Shown: positions 1-12,667 of the stretch, piece by piece | How the letters are laid out: the number at the start of each line of letters is the position of its first letter | How positions within the stretch are numbered: the stretch's first letter is position 1 | Source: Anastatus disparis | Lineage: Eukaryota > Arthropoda > Insecta > Hymenoptera > Eupelmidae | Length of the DNA stretch: 64,000 nt | Direction of reading: 5' to 3' | Assembly: GCA_017163975.1 (NCBI GenBank) | Contig: JAFFSR010000242.1 | Span: forward strand, 7,093,001 to 7,157,000 | Translations under genes and position numbers: made by a program | Notes under the pieces: generated by a model | Seen by the model: only the letters and a program-made list of their open reading frames with translations | Database searches by the model: none | Told to the model about the DNA's origin: nothing

Positions 1-534
1 TTAACTTCAATATCAATTTTCTTTTTCTTTACATAATTTTATAATTTAAAATTTATAGTGAAATGCTTACTAAACGAATACCTAAATAAAATTAACAAAT
101 TGATTTAAAATGTATTGATTAAATTAAAATATTTCATACAGAAAACTATTATAAAAAATTTGTTTTTGCCATTACATTTCTATGAATCATAATCGATTTT
201 CAAATTTTCGATCTTCTTTTATTTATTTTTTAATTATAAATTGATAAACAAATTAACTTTTAATTATTTTAATCTTTCAATCAATAAAATGTTTAAAAAG
301 CAATAATATTCAAAAGTGAATAATATGAAATTAAATTAATTTTTAACGACGAGTTCCTTTATAGTTATCCAAATAAACAAAATAAGCTGAAAAATTTTAA
401 AATAAATTAAGGTTTAAAGTAATGAATTTTTTTAAATGACAAGTTTTTTGTATTATTTTAAGTTATTAATAAATATTAATTTTGATAAATTAAATTTATT
501 TTAAAAATTCATTTAATAAAATGCATGAATTAAG
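1..534. other. AT-rich non-coding DNA
   Basis: Very AT-rich sequence with no reading frame of note, no splice-flanked exon and no repeat that I recognise. It ends at the TTAA target site of the MITE that follows. Confidence 0.6.
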
Positions 535-538
535 TTAA

Positions 539-758
539 CCCATTAAGTCCCAACCGACAAAAAATAAAAATTTTTTTTTACATTGAGTGGCCATATTGAA
601 TTTTCCATGGAAAATATCAGAGATATTATATCGGATTCAGATAGAGCAGGCGATTTTACATAGGAAACAATAACTTCCTTATTTATTCTCATCTACTTTC
701 TATTTTTTCTAAGCCAAATAATAATTGACTGTGAAATGATCGGTTGGGACTTAATGGG
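539..758. mobile_element. piggyBac-type MITE
   Basis: A 220-bp element with perfect 19-bp terminal inverted repeats, CCCATTAAGTCCCAACCGA on the left and its complement on the right. TTAA flanks both ends (535-538 and 759-762). Seen directly: the repeats and the TTAA duplication. Known of the family: piggyBac elements insert at TTAA and begin with CCC or CCY. There is no transposase frame, so it would be moved in trans. The perfect termini suggest a fairly recent insertion. Confidence 0.8.
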
Positions 759-762
759 TTAA

Positions 763-2720
763 TGAAATAAAAAGTTAATTTTTATTAAATACAAGTCATT
801 AGAAAAAACGTAGTTGATGATTCAACTCATTAGCTATCAATAAAACTCCCGAAACTTCCAAATAATCAGGAAGTTCGTGTTAAATACATAGTATACGTTC
901 AAGAAGCCTATGGCATAATTTATCTAACTTTTCTTCGCGTAAATACATAAAACGTCTTTGAAAAGGATAATGATCTTTTTGATGCGTGCGTCGATCCCAA
1001 GCACATGCTTATGTTAATTATTTCTTATTTTGACTAATATGCCATTAAACTTTTTAATAAAACATATGATTCTTGTTCCTCGAATGATTTAATTTAAATA
1101 AAATAAGGATTGGTTTGACACGCGTGGCATGACACGATCGGCACACGACACCACGTTTAATGCTAGGCTCTTTAGTTCCTATACCTTTTTATTTTTCATC
1201 ACACATAATACATCGTACAGGAATTTAAAACATCCTCGTGCGCGTTAAAAATCACATAACTGCGTGAACTCTTTGATTAATTTTTTTTTTCTTTCATATC
1301 GCCGATTTTATAGTTTAAATATTTACTAAAATACATTTTTTTTTAAATTTATATGATTTAATTGCTATGATATTGTGCTCATGATTTGATACAATAATAA
1401 TAATATAAGAAAAGGAGGAAGAGAAGGAGAGTGAAAAGTGAAAAAAAAAAGGAGAGTAGAATTCAAGCGTCGATGAGGTTTATGACCTCGGGTCAACGTT
1501 TGGAGCTCTTATGTCTTTTATAAAACTTATACTAATATATGCATGTATGGGTATGTCTCTGAGAAACTGCGCGATAAGTTATAATGTTATGTATGACGAT
1601 TTAAAGCGTCATCATAACACTATCGATTAACATTACTTCTTTTTTATTAATGGAATTTCGTAAGGAATTTATTATTTTTAACGTTTTAAAGCGAATAACG
1701 AATTTCAGGATGGATTGTATGAGTAATCTAATGTAATTTGAAAAGTAAAATATTTACTCTCACTTATTATTATTACGTATAAAGATGTAAGTGATGGAGA
1801 CGATGAAATATATGAAGTAGCGAAAAAATTATTTTTTAAAATAACAATGCAAAAAATTTTTTGAGTAATCATCACTTTAAATACGCTATTTTTAGAAAAT
1901 GTCCAATCATCTTCTTGCGTGTTTAATCATTAAATTCAATAATTGTAAATGCACTGCTAATTCTTATTCTTAATATTAATATATTTTTTCTTTACAAACG
2001 TTTAACATTAATTAATAAAAGTTTACAAGTTGACAATTTTTTTTCTTCAATTTTACATGCAGACATAAGCGTCTCACGATGGTTGGATAGCGATCATATA
2101 ACTGCCAACGGCAACTCAAAAATAAAGAAATCATTCATTGTTAAGTGAAACTTGAAACGAATAGGAAGCGCCAGCCGGCAAGCTTGTCCATTTCTTTTTT
2201 TCTTTCATATTTTTTTTCCATTTTTGCGACGTATATACTAACTGATCTGCCGAATGTATAATATTTTTGTCGGTTTCAGTAATTTTACTGCAAACGTTGA
2301 TTACATTACGAAATTGTTGCGATAGTCCAATAACACTTCTAAAAGCTCTGAAGAATAAAACAATAGCATAATTGTTACATTTGTTACAATATGTAACAAG
2401 AATCATAAAAAATAGTCCATCTTTTTTTTTGCAATTATCTCTTGTCTATTATAATATTCAACAATCATCATTTTTTTCCAGCACAGTCACAGCAGTAATC
2501 TTTTACAGTTATTAAAAAAAAATCAGTTACTTATTGTTAATTTTGATAAAAAGAAAGAAAAATGTCTTGTAATGAGACATTATTTTAAAGAAATATCATG
2601 TAGAAGATACTTTCCGACGAAAAAATAACTAAATACTTCAAAATTTTTATGATAGTTATTAATGTGACAGTTAGTTTTTCAATTAATTTTTTGTTTTTCT
2701 GTGATCAGTCTAATTTTACA
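763..2720. other. AT-rich non-coding DNA
   Basis: No supported gene. A slightly GC-richer patch lies at about 1100-1180 and another at about 1460-1515, without a usable reading frame. The minus-strand frame at 2131-2406 has no coding character. Confidence 0.5.
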
Positions 2721-2848
2721 TTCCAATAAGCACAACCTCTTGAAAGTAATATTAAAGAATACTTTTGTAACTCTTTCATGTCCGTGAACATTCAAAAGTT
2801 AAAAAAGAATTCTTTAAGATTACTTTTGAGAGGTAGTACTTATTGGGA
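2721..2848. repeat. imperfect hairpin (possible MITE or hairpin RNA)
   Basis: Two arms of about 40 bases (2721-2760 and 2807-2848) pair imperfectly around a loop of about 45 bases. The outer ends are CCAATAAG and CTTATTGG. No clear target duplication is visible, so a small inverted-repeat transposon and a structured RNA are both possible. Confidence 0.5.
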
Positions 2849-3415
2849 TATTATATCAATTATGGAAGAGAATAGAAAAAATTAAAAATGCAATAGATCA
2901 GAAACCACAAAAAAAGATCAGAAGAAATCATATTTATTACATTATAATATTTCTAAGCACAAAGAATATAGAGAAGTGAAATCATTGTTTTTTTGTAATA
3001 AAATAAAAATTAATCCCTGTGGTTTCAAGTTCAACGAATCAGGTTCAAATTAAGATGTTGGATAAGCAAGCACTGTAGTCAAAAAAGCACTAGTAAATCG
3101 TATCTAGAATTTGTTGGAATTGACTAAATCTAATTTTAACGAAGTATGAATAATTCAGTCTATAAATGTCTTTAATTAACTTCATAATCCAACTTTTAAA
3201 CATAATTAGAAATACATTCTGTATTTATTATTTTTCTTAGATCAACATAATCTTCATTATCACAACATGAAGTAAAAGATAAATATACAAAATAAAATCG
3301 GTCATAGATCGGAAAAAGAAGGTATGAAGAAATTAAGATACAAGAGATGTAAAAGTTAAGAAATTAAGAGAGACGTAAAAGTTTAAGTTATGCAATGAGA
3401 TAGCTTTCGCTCAAA
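2849..3415. other. AT-rich non-coding DNA
   Basis: I see no gene, repeat or regulatory element I can support in this stretch. Confidence 0.5.
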
Positions 3416-3424
3416 CGAAAAATC

Positions 3425-3545
3425 TGGCCGTAGTGCTGACCGCTGACCACTACCGACTGACCATCTACCAGACTACTGACCCTCACTCTACCCGAGTATA
3501 AGAGAATATTTTTGTGTGCTCTGATTCTTAGCCGTTGGTCCTCCT
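3425..3545 (-). promoter_or_regulatory. cluster of GGTCAGT/GGTCAGC words, possible promoter-like island
   Basis: A GC-richer patch in AT-rich DNA. On the minus strand it reads GGTCAG five times within about 55 bases (3435-3485), two of them GGTCAGT. TCAGT is the known arthropod initiator core, so start-site activity is possible. A short degenerate tandem repeat or a binding-site cluster would look the same. No TATA box or gene start can be tied to it. Confidence 0.25.
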
Positions 3546-3777
3546 CGGTTATGGGTCAAATGTCCATACTTTGACCGCAGAAGTACCAAAAAATCGTTTA
3601 AATTCTGAAGGACGGTGATTTTGAATACTTATGAAGCTATGCATCTTATGCGATGTTGGGCTGACACGACGAACTGAATAAAAACTGACACCGCGCCAAA
3701 AACCAATCAACCGTATTCGGTTTAATAAGTCACTGGTATTAAACCGAACATAAACTAGATGTGTGCGGTGAATATAC

Positions 3778-3976
3778 CTTAAATGTGTGTATATTAGTAG
3801 CAGCAACATCGACCAATGTGATATAAATACTTGAAGGAATTACTGCACTGTTTCCTTCCTTTATTCCGTTTTTCCTAATAATTCTCCTACTTATATTGTT
3901 GATAAGTACCATTGGAATTAGCTTGGGAGACCACAGAGGGGCGATGGGAGACCGCTGACCACTCCTCATCTTAATA
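3778..3976 (-). CDS. possible coding exon, unknown gene
   Basis: A minus-strand open stretch starts after an acceptor (GAATTCAG) and ends at a good donor (TTTAAG followed by GTATATT). The frame is open across the whole 199 bases. The first ATG is at 3969, and the peptide begins MRSGQRSPIAPLW. I do not recognise the protein. A second minus-strand frame covers 3549-3809 and overlaps it in another phase, so the exon structure is unsure. It could be chance or a decayed gene piece. Expression data would decide. Confidence 0.25.
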
Positions 3977-6900
3977 CTGAATTCTACTTTAATTCATTTG
4001 TGTCCACCTCATCTCGCATCTGAAATGACCTGTCTTCTTGCATCAGATATACTACTTCATTTTCCTCATTCAAATCATCTTTATTTGAGCATTTTTTTGC
4101 CCTTGAGAGTGGACGAGCTCTTAGGCTATTTTTTTTACTACTTTCTTGCTTTTTTGCTTATGTTTTATTTTATTGAAAACTTTAATACTGTTGTTATCCT
4201 TATTTATATTATTTTTGTACAACATATTGTAAAGTAAAAAAATTTTGAAATCAATCTTTCTCTTATTTTCTCTCATATCTCCAGTTTGTTTATAATCGTG
4301 TGCTTACATTTAGTTGTGCGTGTTAGATTATTACTTACCGCGCACTATGTTTACAATCGTAATCACATGCATCTAAATATGCTTTTTCAAAAATTATATT
4401 ACTATTTTTTTTTAAATTAATAATAAATGAAGTTGAAAATAATCGATTCTAATAAAAAAATACTTATAATTTTGGCAAGTGCCGCACTACCTGGTTTATA
4501 CGTATATAGTCTGGAAGCATAGCTTCTGTCAGCCAGTTCCACGACTGCCACTCCGGTTTTTTTTGCTGTTCAACTTTAAACAAGCATAACTTAAGTTCTA
4601 ATTATTATTTCTGAATTCTGAAAAGAGCAAATTAAAGCTGGCATTCATAAGTAATATATAATAATCAATAAAAATAATGTAGCAAAGAATTTTATAGGTA
4701 AAGTCGATAATTTTATTCTAATTGCATACTTTTTCGTCAATTTTTGCGATAAATTTTAAGTTATATTAAATGATAGAATAAATTTATAATGAAGTAATTA
4801 AATTTTTAATAAGCCGAAATTATTTGTTTCGCCTTACATGAAGTATATGGATGTTTGATTGACGTAACATATACCGTATCTACAATTGATAATCTCCGTC
4901 TTTTATCTTACTTGAAGTATCGTAATAACTTCTTTTTATCAACCTCAGTTGGTGGGAAGTAATCATAGTTATACCATAAACAAGATAGAACTTAAAAGCT
5001 ATTATGAAGTATGACCTTGATATATAGTACACGATGATAAAAACAACCACTAGACTTAAGATGGATAGATTTAAGATTTAAATTATCATAAATTGAGATG
5101 AGTTGCGTAATACCATAAATTGAACAATAATCAGTATAAATAGTTTTTGCGTTTTGGAAAAACCACAAAAAGAAAACAAAGAAAACATAGTTCATTTTTT
5201 GAATTTATAGCCGAAAAAGGATTGAATAAACTTTCCAGAAATCAATTATTGTGATAATAATCAATTTCAAGGCACGTGTGTGTTAGAAAAAATTTTTTAA
5301 ACTTTTTGTATTTTAAGTTTTTTAATAGTATAAATTTAAATGTATGAACATCAAGAGAGATTGTTAAGCCTAATTTTTAATTTTAATTATAATGAATTTA
5401 TTCTAAGTGTCGTAAATCAATGAATATAGTATCAAATTTGTCAATAATCGATATTTAATTCTCATTTTCTATTAATAATTTAATTATTCAATAAAGCATA
5501 ATTACATATTACATTTGCATGAATATATATGTATAAATAAAACAAGTGATTTCATAAAATCAGTGTTTAAAATATTACGTAAAGATGCATTGTCTGATTC
5601 CAAAACTTTTTATTTAGTCTCAACAAACATTTTTTGCTATCGTATCAATTTTTCTCACCGGCCATAAGATTCATCAAGTATTGCGACATAAGAATAACAA
5701 GAATTAATAAATCGAGTTTATAAAGTATATCTTATTTTGACGTCAGAATAAAAGTGTGACACAAATTGTTAAACAATTTTCCTACTTCGTTAAAGTTTTT
5801 TCTTAATAAAAATTTTCTCTCATTATTAATTTTTATGTACTAAAAATATTTTCAATCAATTTTTATATTTTTTAAAAGAAAGTTGATATATTGTTGGGTG
5901 AATGTTGATTTACATTATAGAGATTTCATTTTCATTTCAACTATGAAAGAATTTTATATTAATTATCGAAAAATCTTTTTACTTTCAATATTACATTTTG
6001 ATTAAAATATTAAAATTTCATAAAATTATATTATTCTTTGTTATAATGTTTAAAAATATAATATACATCAATATTAAAGATTGTGATATATGATACAAAT
6101 ATATCGCAATGTTTAATGATTTGAATAATAATATTATGAAAGTAAATTAAACAATTTTAAATAAATATGTATTAAAAAATCCAAAGCATTAACAGATTTT
6201 AAACTTAAAAAGGTGCGATAATTTGTTAATTAATTGATGAATAATCAAATATATAAGAACAATACCTTTATATGCTTTGCATTGTCATTATATTATACTA
6301 ATCAACAGTTTTATGTTTTCAAGAGAAAAAAAAAACAAAAAAAAAAAAAAAGAATAAGAAAGAAAGATTAACGTGTTTTTTATACAAAGTGCATTTGTAG
6401 CATTATAAAGAGACAAGAAACGAGGTGCAAGTGTACATATACAAGTAAAGCAATGTATGTTGCATTTACCCGGTCAACGTCCTTAGCGAAGGTTTGGATC
6501 ACTTGTGTGTATATATATATAAAACGTGCATACGCAATGTATATCTATATGTATACAATATTACTTACGCGAAATACTCGCGCGCGCGAGCGCTCGCACG
6601 ACTTACATACCGATCGTCCTGATATGGCACGTATATATCAGCTGTCTATGTCACCCTGTAATACGTGTCTCTATGCACTCTAGAGGGATATATAGCTTAT
6701 TTAATGTTAATTCCTTTTTTTTTATTCTGTTGCGTATCCATTATTTTATTCGAATAGTTTAGGTTGCTGAGTTGAGAAAATTTTTAAGATGATATATTAT
6801 ATCATTCGTTTTCGGAAGTACCGATAGATAAAGATACAATTTAAAAAATTATTTGATAAATGTATTCGAGTAAATAATGTTAGATACGGTAATGTAATGT

Positions 6901-7303
6901 AGATGCAAAATTTTTGTTTATCATAATCTTTTGCAGTTTGTAAAAGCGTAAAGAAACATTTTATATCTAGTCTATATAATAACAGTAGATTTCTCGTTGA
7001 TTGATAAAAAAATAACAAATGCGTATACTGAAATTATTTAAACTTTTTGTATAAAATATTTTCGTTTTAAACTTTTATAATTAATCAAGTTAGTATTTAG
7101 ATATAAATTTTCAGATTAATGTTTATTTTTTTCCTTTTTTATTATATTAATAAGTTTTAATCAATCATAAATGTTATATTCTTTTTGTTTAGAATTTTCT
7201 AAAAATTCAATTATGACTTTTGAAAAACTAAATAATTCTGTAAAATGAAATTTACAATAAAATAAATTTGAATGAATTCTTCAAATTAAAAAAATAAAAA
7301 GAA
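3977..7303. other. AT-rich non-coding DNA with short low-complexity tracts
   Basis: No gene supported. It holds an A-rich tract at about 6325-6365 and a CG-alternating palindrome at 6577-6597. The frames at 3998, 4992, 6453, 6526 and 6797 show neither domain nor codon pattern. Confidence 0.5.
6577..6597. repeat. overlapping CG palindromes
   Basis: A 14-base perfect palindrome, CTCGCGCGCGCGAG (6577-6590), overlaps a second of 12 bases, GCGAGCGCTCGC (6586-6597). Alternating CG of this kind can adopt Z-DNA in vitro. It stands alone in very AT-rich DNA. Function is unknown. Confidence 0.6.
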
Positions 7304-7305
7304 TA

Positions 7306-7462
7306 TTCTGGTAGAAATTAAAACGTTTTTTTACCATTTTATGACCAGTAGAGATTGAAACGATTTTTTTACCATTTTATGGTCATTTCTTTGACATTAA
7401 TATTACTAATTGCCATAAACTGTTATATACACCATTTTTTTATGTTCACATTTCTACCAGGG
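7306..7462. mobile_element. MITE, CCCTGGTAG family, copy 3
   Basis: The right terminus is CTACCAGGG and the left is a degenerate TTCTGGTAG. A TA dinucleotide lies on each side (7304-7305 and 7463-7464). The interior aligns with the reverse complement of the element at 40414-40559, sharing blocks such as TACCATTTTATGACCA. It has no coding capacity. The decayed left end makes it look older than the two other copies in the window. Confidence 0.65.
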
Positions 7463-7464
7463 TA

Positions 7465-9028
7465 TGTGCATATACACTGGATTCAAATAACTTATGAAAT
7501 TTTACAAATTTATTGTAATTTTTGACAAAATTAAAATATTTTTAAAATTTACTCTAGAAAGTAAGAAAATTTAAAGAGACAAGCATCGGTATACACATTG
7601 ATCAACATAAAATCGAAGTATTCGGCACGCGTTCGAATCGAACAGCAGGTTCGTGTGTCACTTTTACTGTTGTTGGGGTCACTCGAGCATTGACCGCTTG
7701 CCAATTCCTGATTGTAACATAAATGTACGTCAGTAATACTTTATGCGTGTCTAAACGGTACTGCAGAGCTCATCATTTTGTTTTTCCTTTTTCTTTTTAA
7801 CCAATTTTGTTTGCCCATTGATTTTCTTTTTTCTTTCTCTCTTTTTTTTTTTCTTTTGATCATCATTAAATAGCCAGTCATCGCATCCGACCGATGATGA
7901 GACAATCAAATCTAGATTGATGCCGCACGCATGTGTCGAAAACGAGATTCTAAGAACAAAAAAAAACTTCGTTAAAGCAATACTTTAGTAAGAAATGCGT
8001 TCGAACCGTTTGTGTAAGGTCTTTTTTTTCAACATTAAGCTAAATAATTTATAAAATTAAATTCCAGATCAACTTCCTTCCGAATTCAAAACCTAATTCC
8101 TCATCCAATGATACAATTAGTTTCTAAAAATTTAAATTAATTCTACTATTTATTAAATATTATTTTAACATAAATTTTTATAGTTTAAAAATAAACTTTA
8201 AATGCAAGAAAATATGATAAAATGAAGAAAAACCAGAACTGGAAATAAAAAAAAATGAATTCTACAAATTTAATCAAATACGGTTAAGTAACATGATCGC
8301 AAATCTTTTATTATTATTAACTGTGAGATAATAGTGCAATATAAGAATCTAGATAAACAGGTTTATTATAGACACCTTAAATAAGCATGAGTGCATGTAT
8401 TGATGAATGGCTATTGACTTTTTTATTTGTGATAAGTTTTGAGTATCGAGATAAAAAAGTTGATTCTTTTTTTTTTCTTTAAGACTTATATGTTTGTGAA
8501 GTAATGTTGAAAAGCGTTAATATGTAATTACACGAAAAGATTAATTAATTGTAGAGAGTACTTTGATTAAAAATTGCTTTTGCTTGATAAAAATTTTAAT
8601 AACATTAAGTTAATCTTTGAACATATTTAATAAATTAATTTTATCTATTACGCATATGAATTTTTGTTTTTAAGCTTTCGATATTCATAAACTTTAATAC
8701 AGCTATTTTATAAATTATTGTTTAGCAACTATCTCTGAATTTTATAAATTAAATAAAAATATACTTTTAATAATCTAAGATATTTTTTAATTACATTACG
8801 GATTTTAAGTGCATTCCATTCACTATATTTATTTTTTAAATATTCAGTTGAAGTATACAAATTTTTTTAATATTTAATATTTTGAAATTTCTTGAAAAAT
8901 ATTAAAATGAATAAATTGTCATTCTTGTTTAATGATCATTACTTAATTAAAAGTAGTGTTTATGATCAATATCATGAATGTTTTTTAAATTACAGAATAT
9001 AATCATTTTTTAAAGTGACAATAATATG
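7465..9028. other. AT-rich non-coding DNA
   Basis: A GC-richer patch at about 7620-7720 has no frame. The rest is AT-rich with several A and T runs. No gene is supported. Confidence 0.5.
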
Positions 9029-9042
9029 TTAACTAAAATATT

Positions 9043-9249
9043 TTTTTAAATTATTTTATTTATCACCATTATATTTATGCTATAATTACAATGCTAATTA
9101 GCGACGAAAGTTTCTCAATGTGTTTGTGAACAAAGCACATGTATCGTGTACAGTGGTGATTGTATCAATAGACCGCCGAGAGCGGGATTTGAACTCGGAT
9201 ACTCGAGATTATGAATCTATGGCTCTACGGACTGAGCCACTGAGTCCTT
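9043..9249 (-). mobile_element. tRNA-derived SINE, copy 1
   Basis: Read on the minus strand, a tRNA-like head begins at 9249 (GGACTCAGTGGCTCAGT, then a GAGTTCAAATCCC B-box-like stretch). It is followed by an unrelated body and an A-rich tail. A 14-bp target duplication, TTAACTAAAATATT, flanks it exactly (9029-9042 and 9250-9263). The acceptor and T stems do not pair well, so this is not a working tRNA gene. The body (around GCTTTGTT and CTAATTAGCA) matches the SINE at 22551-22721, which makes the two a family. Confidence 0.8.
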
Positions 9250-9263
9250 TTAACTAAAATATT

Positions 9264-12200
9264 ATAAGTTTTATATAATTATATTATAAAATCACAAATT
9301 TTAATAATGATAATTACATTTTATTTTATGATGAATTTAATATTCCAAAATTTCAAGTTTTTACGTTATTTATTCGTTATATTCAAAGTAATAAGTATAA
9401 AAAAATATAATCAAAAATATAAACATACTTATCCTCAATAGTACTTTAAATTCTTGATTTTTAGATGAAAGATAAAACTAATAACAAGTTATCATTAAAT
9501 ACTTTTTTTATACTGTAGTGATAAATTAATTTTAGAACAACTAAATTATTAGATTAATATCTCTCTCATGTTTATTACTCACTTTTCTTTTTAGATAATT
9601 ATTGATCTGAAGTGTTTTTTGATAAATATATTCAAGTACACATGATACTGTTATGCATTTAATGGATATGACATAATCAAAACAATTAGGGTTTATTGAA
9701 CTCTAATTTAAAACTCGTATAGCATTAATATGATTCATATATTTTATGTCTATATACGTAATATTTTGTAATATTAATCCAAAGAAAAAAAAGTATTTTT
9801 TTTGCTATCGTAAAGTTTTGATAATTTTTTATCAACGAAAGCATTTAGCTAATTCACCTATAATTTTCAATCTTCTTTGATTTGCATAACTAATTTTATT
9901 ACATGTTACTAAAACTTTATTTACAAGAATGAATAGTTTTCGAAGCTTCATATTATTTTATTATATGTAACTTATTTATTTATATAATAACGATTTAAAT
10001 CGTAATATTCATCGGGGTATGTTTATAAAATTTTGTTTAAATTTATAATTATTGAATTTTTAATAATAGTTATATACGATTAAAAAATATATCATGTGTG
10101 TATACCATTATGATAGTTATTAAGTAGTTAAGCCCGAGTTATGTTCGGACATTTTATTGTATGCATACTAGATGTTTCATATATATTTGAATATATTCAT
10201 AAGTAACTTAAATTATTGTTGATCCTTATTATTTTGTAATATTGTTCAGTATAATAAAAATGAATATGAAAAAATAATATTTAAAACAAATTTAATTTAG
10301 AGTTGCATTAAAATATATATATATAAATTTTATATTTTCTGTATGATAATTATAATTATCTAACTATTAATATGTTATAATTATAAAAGATAAAGTTATT
10401 CAATTAAAATTCAAATCATTATTAATATAAAAATATTATAACAGTAAATTTTACATACTGTTCTCCTAATAAAGTCTACATATAATCTGCATATAAATTT
10501 CTAATAACTTATCTATTAATTTCACACGTGCTAATGTACGTGCTTTAAAAAGATTGCACAGCAATGCAAATCGTTTAAAAAGGCGATTCGTTGTTGTTGT
10601 TATTGTTGTCTCCAGGTGCATTGCCCTGTAAACTCGCCTCTCTTTCGATTGTACGTGCAACACCGGTCTCTCTCTCTCTCTTTTTTCTCTTTTTCTAACT
10701 CTCATACATCTATAAGCATTCAAATGTGTATACGTATACATACAAATAAGAGCTACCTTTCTCTCGTCTATTAACATTTAACTTACATACATAATTGAAC
10801 GACATTTTTGCTTATGTATACATATATATATTAGAATTATATGAGAATCGTGCAGTTCTTTTTTTTCCAATGTAGTCAACTTTGTCGATGACCTACGTGG
10901 GAATGGAATATGATAACCCTGTTTTTTTAGTTGTATAAAATGCACAATCAGGATTTTCCTAATTCGTGGATATTTTCTAATGTATGCTTCGCTAACGAAT
11001 ACAGATATTTATGTATGTGCATGTGTGTGTTTTTTATTCGATGTAAGATATTATTTACGGATAGTTTTATTCTTTAAATTATTCAATGTAATAAGGCCTG
11101 TAATTAATTTGTAATATGTAATTTTTGGATAATGAATACAAGAATTGTTTAGTACAAAGTAAGTCAATAATCAGAAAATGTCCATTATCTTAAATCATAA
11201 TTAAACATTGTGAAAAAATTTGAACTTATTCTAATATTTAAATTTGATTAAATGTAATTATTCATTTTACGTTGGTGACTAAACATTAACGCTTACAATG
11301 TTATTACTTATATTTTTAATAATCTTTATTGAAAGGCGTAATAAGCACGTGAATATTAAAAAGTTATAATTAATTAAATATTTTTACTAAAGTTATATCA
11401 ATAAAAAAAAATTTTTTTAATTAAAATAATTAATTATATGCGTATACATAATGAAGATTAAAAAAATGATAGTTTCATTATTCAACGTATTATGTTATTA
11501 AAACATGTATAATAAAATTTCTTGTTTCTATTAAGTTTAATGACTTTTATTTTATATAAGTTTATTCACCTGGAAGGTGTGACTGTTATCAAAATTTATG
11601 ATTAAACGAGTTCGTTAATTATATTATCTTTGATTAATACACGATATTTAAAAAATTTATGTTCTCAAATAGATAGTTAAAAGAATATATTTTTCTTGTA
11701 GAGAATTTTTTTTTATTTTTAATTTCAAAGAAAAATACCACAAAACCAGAAAACGTAAACGAAGCGTTAAGTATGTGGATTAGGAGAAAAGTAGTAAGAG
11801 GACGTTGTATGAACAGACAGGAAAAAACACTTTTTTTCGTTATCTACAAAAATTAAAAAAAAAAAAAAAAAAAATTTAGTGACTAGAAAAGGGCTAAAAG
11901 ACTGTTTCTCTACCACGGCAGAAACGTTGTAAATTTATTAATAAAGCATTTTTTGGTTGGAAGCATATCTTATTATTTATATACCACACCATCACTAGAA
12001 TCATCATCGAGGATAATTTCATATTATATAACTTATTATATAACATCATATTCTCTTCTTCTGTTATATTCATATGACATCTTCACATACTTAAAATATA
12101 TTTATCATAAAATAAATTTATAATTATTGTATAACTAGAATTAACATTCAAATTATTTAAATTAGATAATCAAAGAAAAGTTGAAATGACATAATAAACT

Positions 12201-12433
12201 ATACAAAGAGAGTAAAACTGAAGTATCGCATAAACCATATTAATTATTCTTATGGATCATAGTCGCCTTTGAATACAAATAGTTGAAGAAAAACTATGTA
12301 AATGTTGATGCCTTAGGATAATATCACATACGAATAAATCCATAAATAAAAAGTATCAAAAGCATTTTTGAGTCATAAATTTAAACCATAAAATTCAACT
12401 TTGATAACTTCATCAAAGAAATAACTATGTAAC
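9264..12433. other. AT-rich non-coding DNA
   Basis: No gene supported. A GC-richer patch with a CT-run lies at about 10540-10700; its minus-strand frame (10466-10777) is low-complexity and not convincing. A 20-base A run lies at about 11853-11872. Confidence 0.5.
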
Positions 12434-12435
12434 TA

Positions 12436-12665
12436 CCGTAAAGGACGTAGTTCCTGATCAGGGCGTAATTTCTGATCATTATTTATTATAAATCATAATC
12501 TTTAAGATTCTAGTAGGAAAAACCTTTTTTTAATTTATGAGGAAAAGTAGATTGAGCATAAGAAATGCTTCGTTTGTGTGAAAAAGAAATATACTTTTAC
12601 TTTTTTACATGTAAATATGTGATCAGAAATACCTCTTAGGTGATCAGAAATTACGTCCTTCACGG
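12436..12665. mobile_element. MITE with TA target duplication
   Basis: A 230-bp element with termini CCGTAAAGGACGTA and TACGTCCTTCACGG, flanked by TA on both sides. Inside each end there are extra copies of a subterminal word, TGATCAG with AAATTACGTCC nearby. The TA duplication points to Tc1/mariner-type mobilisation, which is inferred because there is no transposase. Confidence 0.7.
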
Positions 12666-12667
12666 TA

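Noticed and set aside
9168..9249. A tRNA gene on the minus strand
   Set aside because: It has tRNA-like boxes, but acceptor and T stems do not pair. It has a body, an A-rich tail and target duplications, so it is a SINE head.
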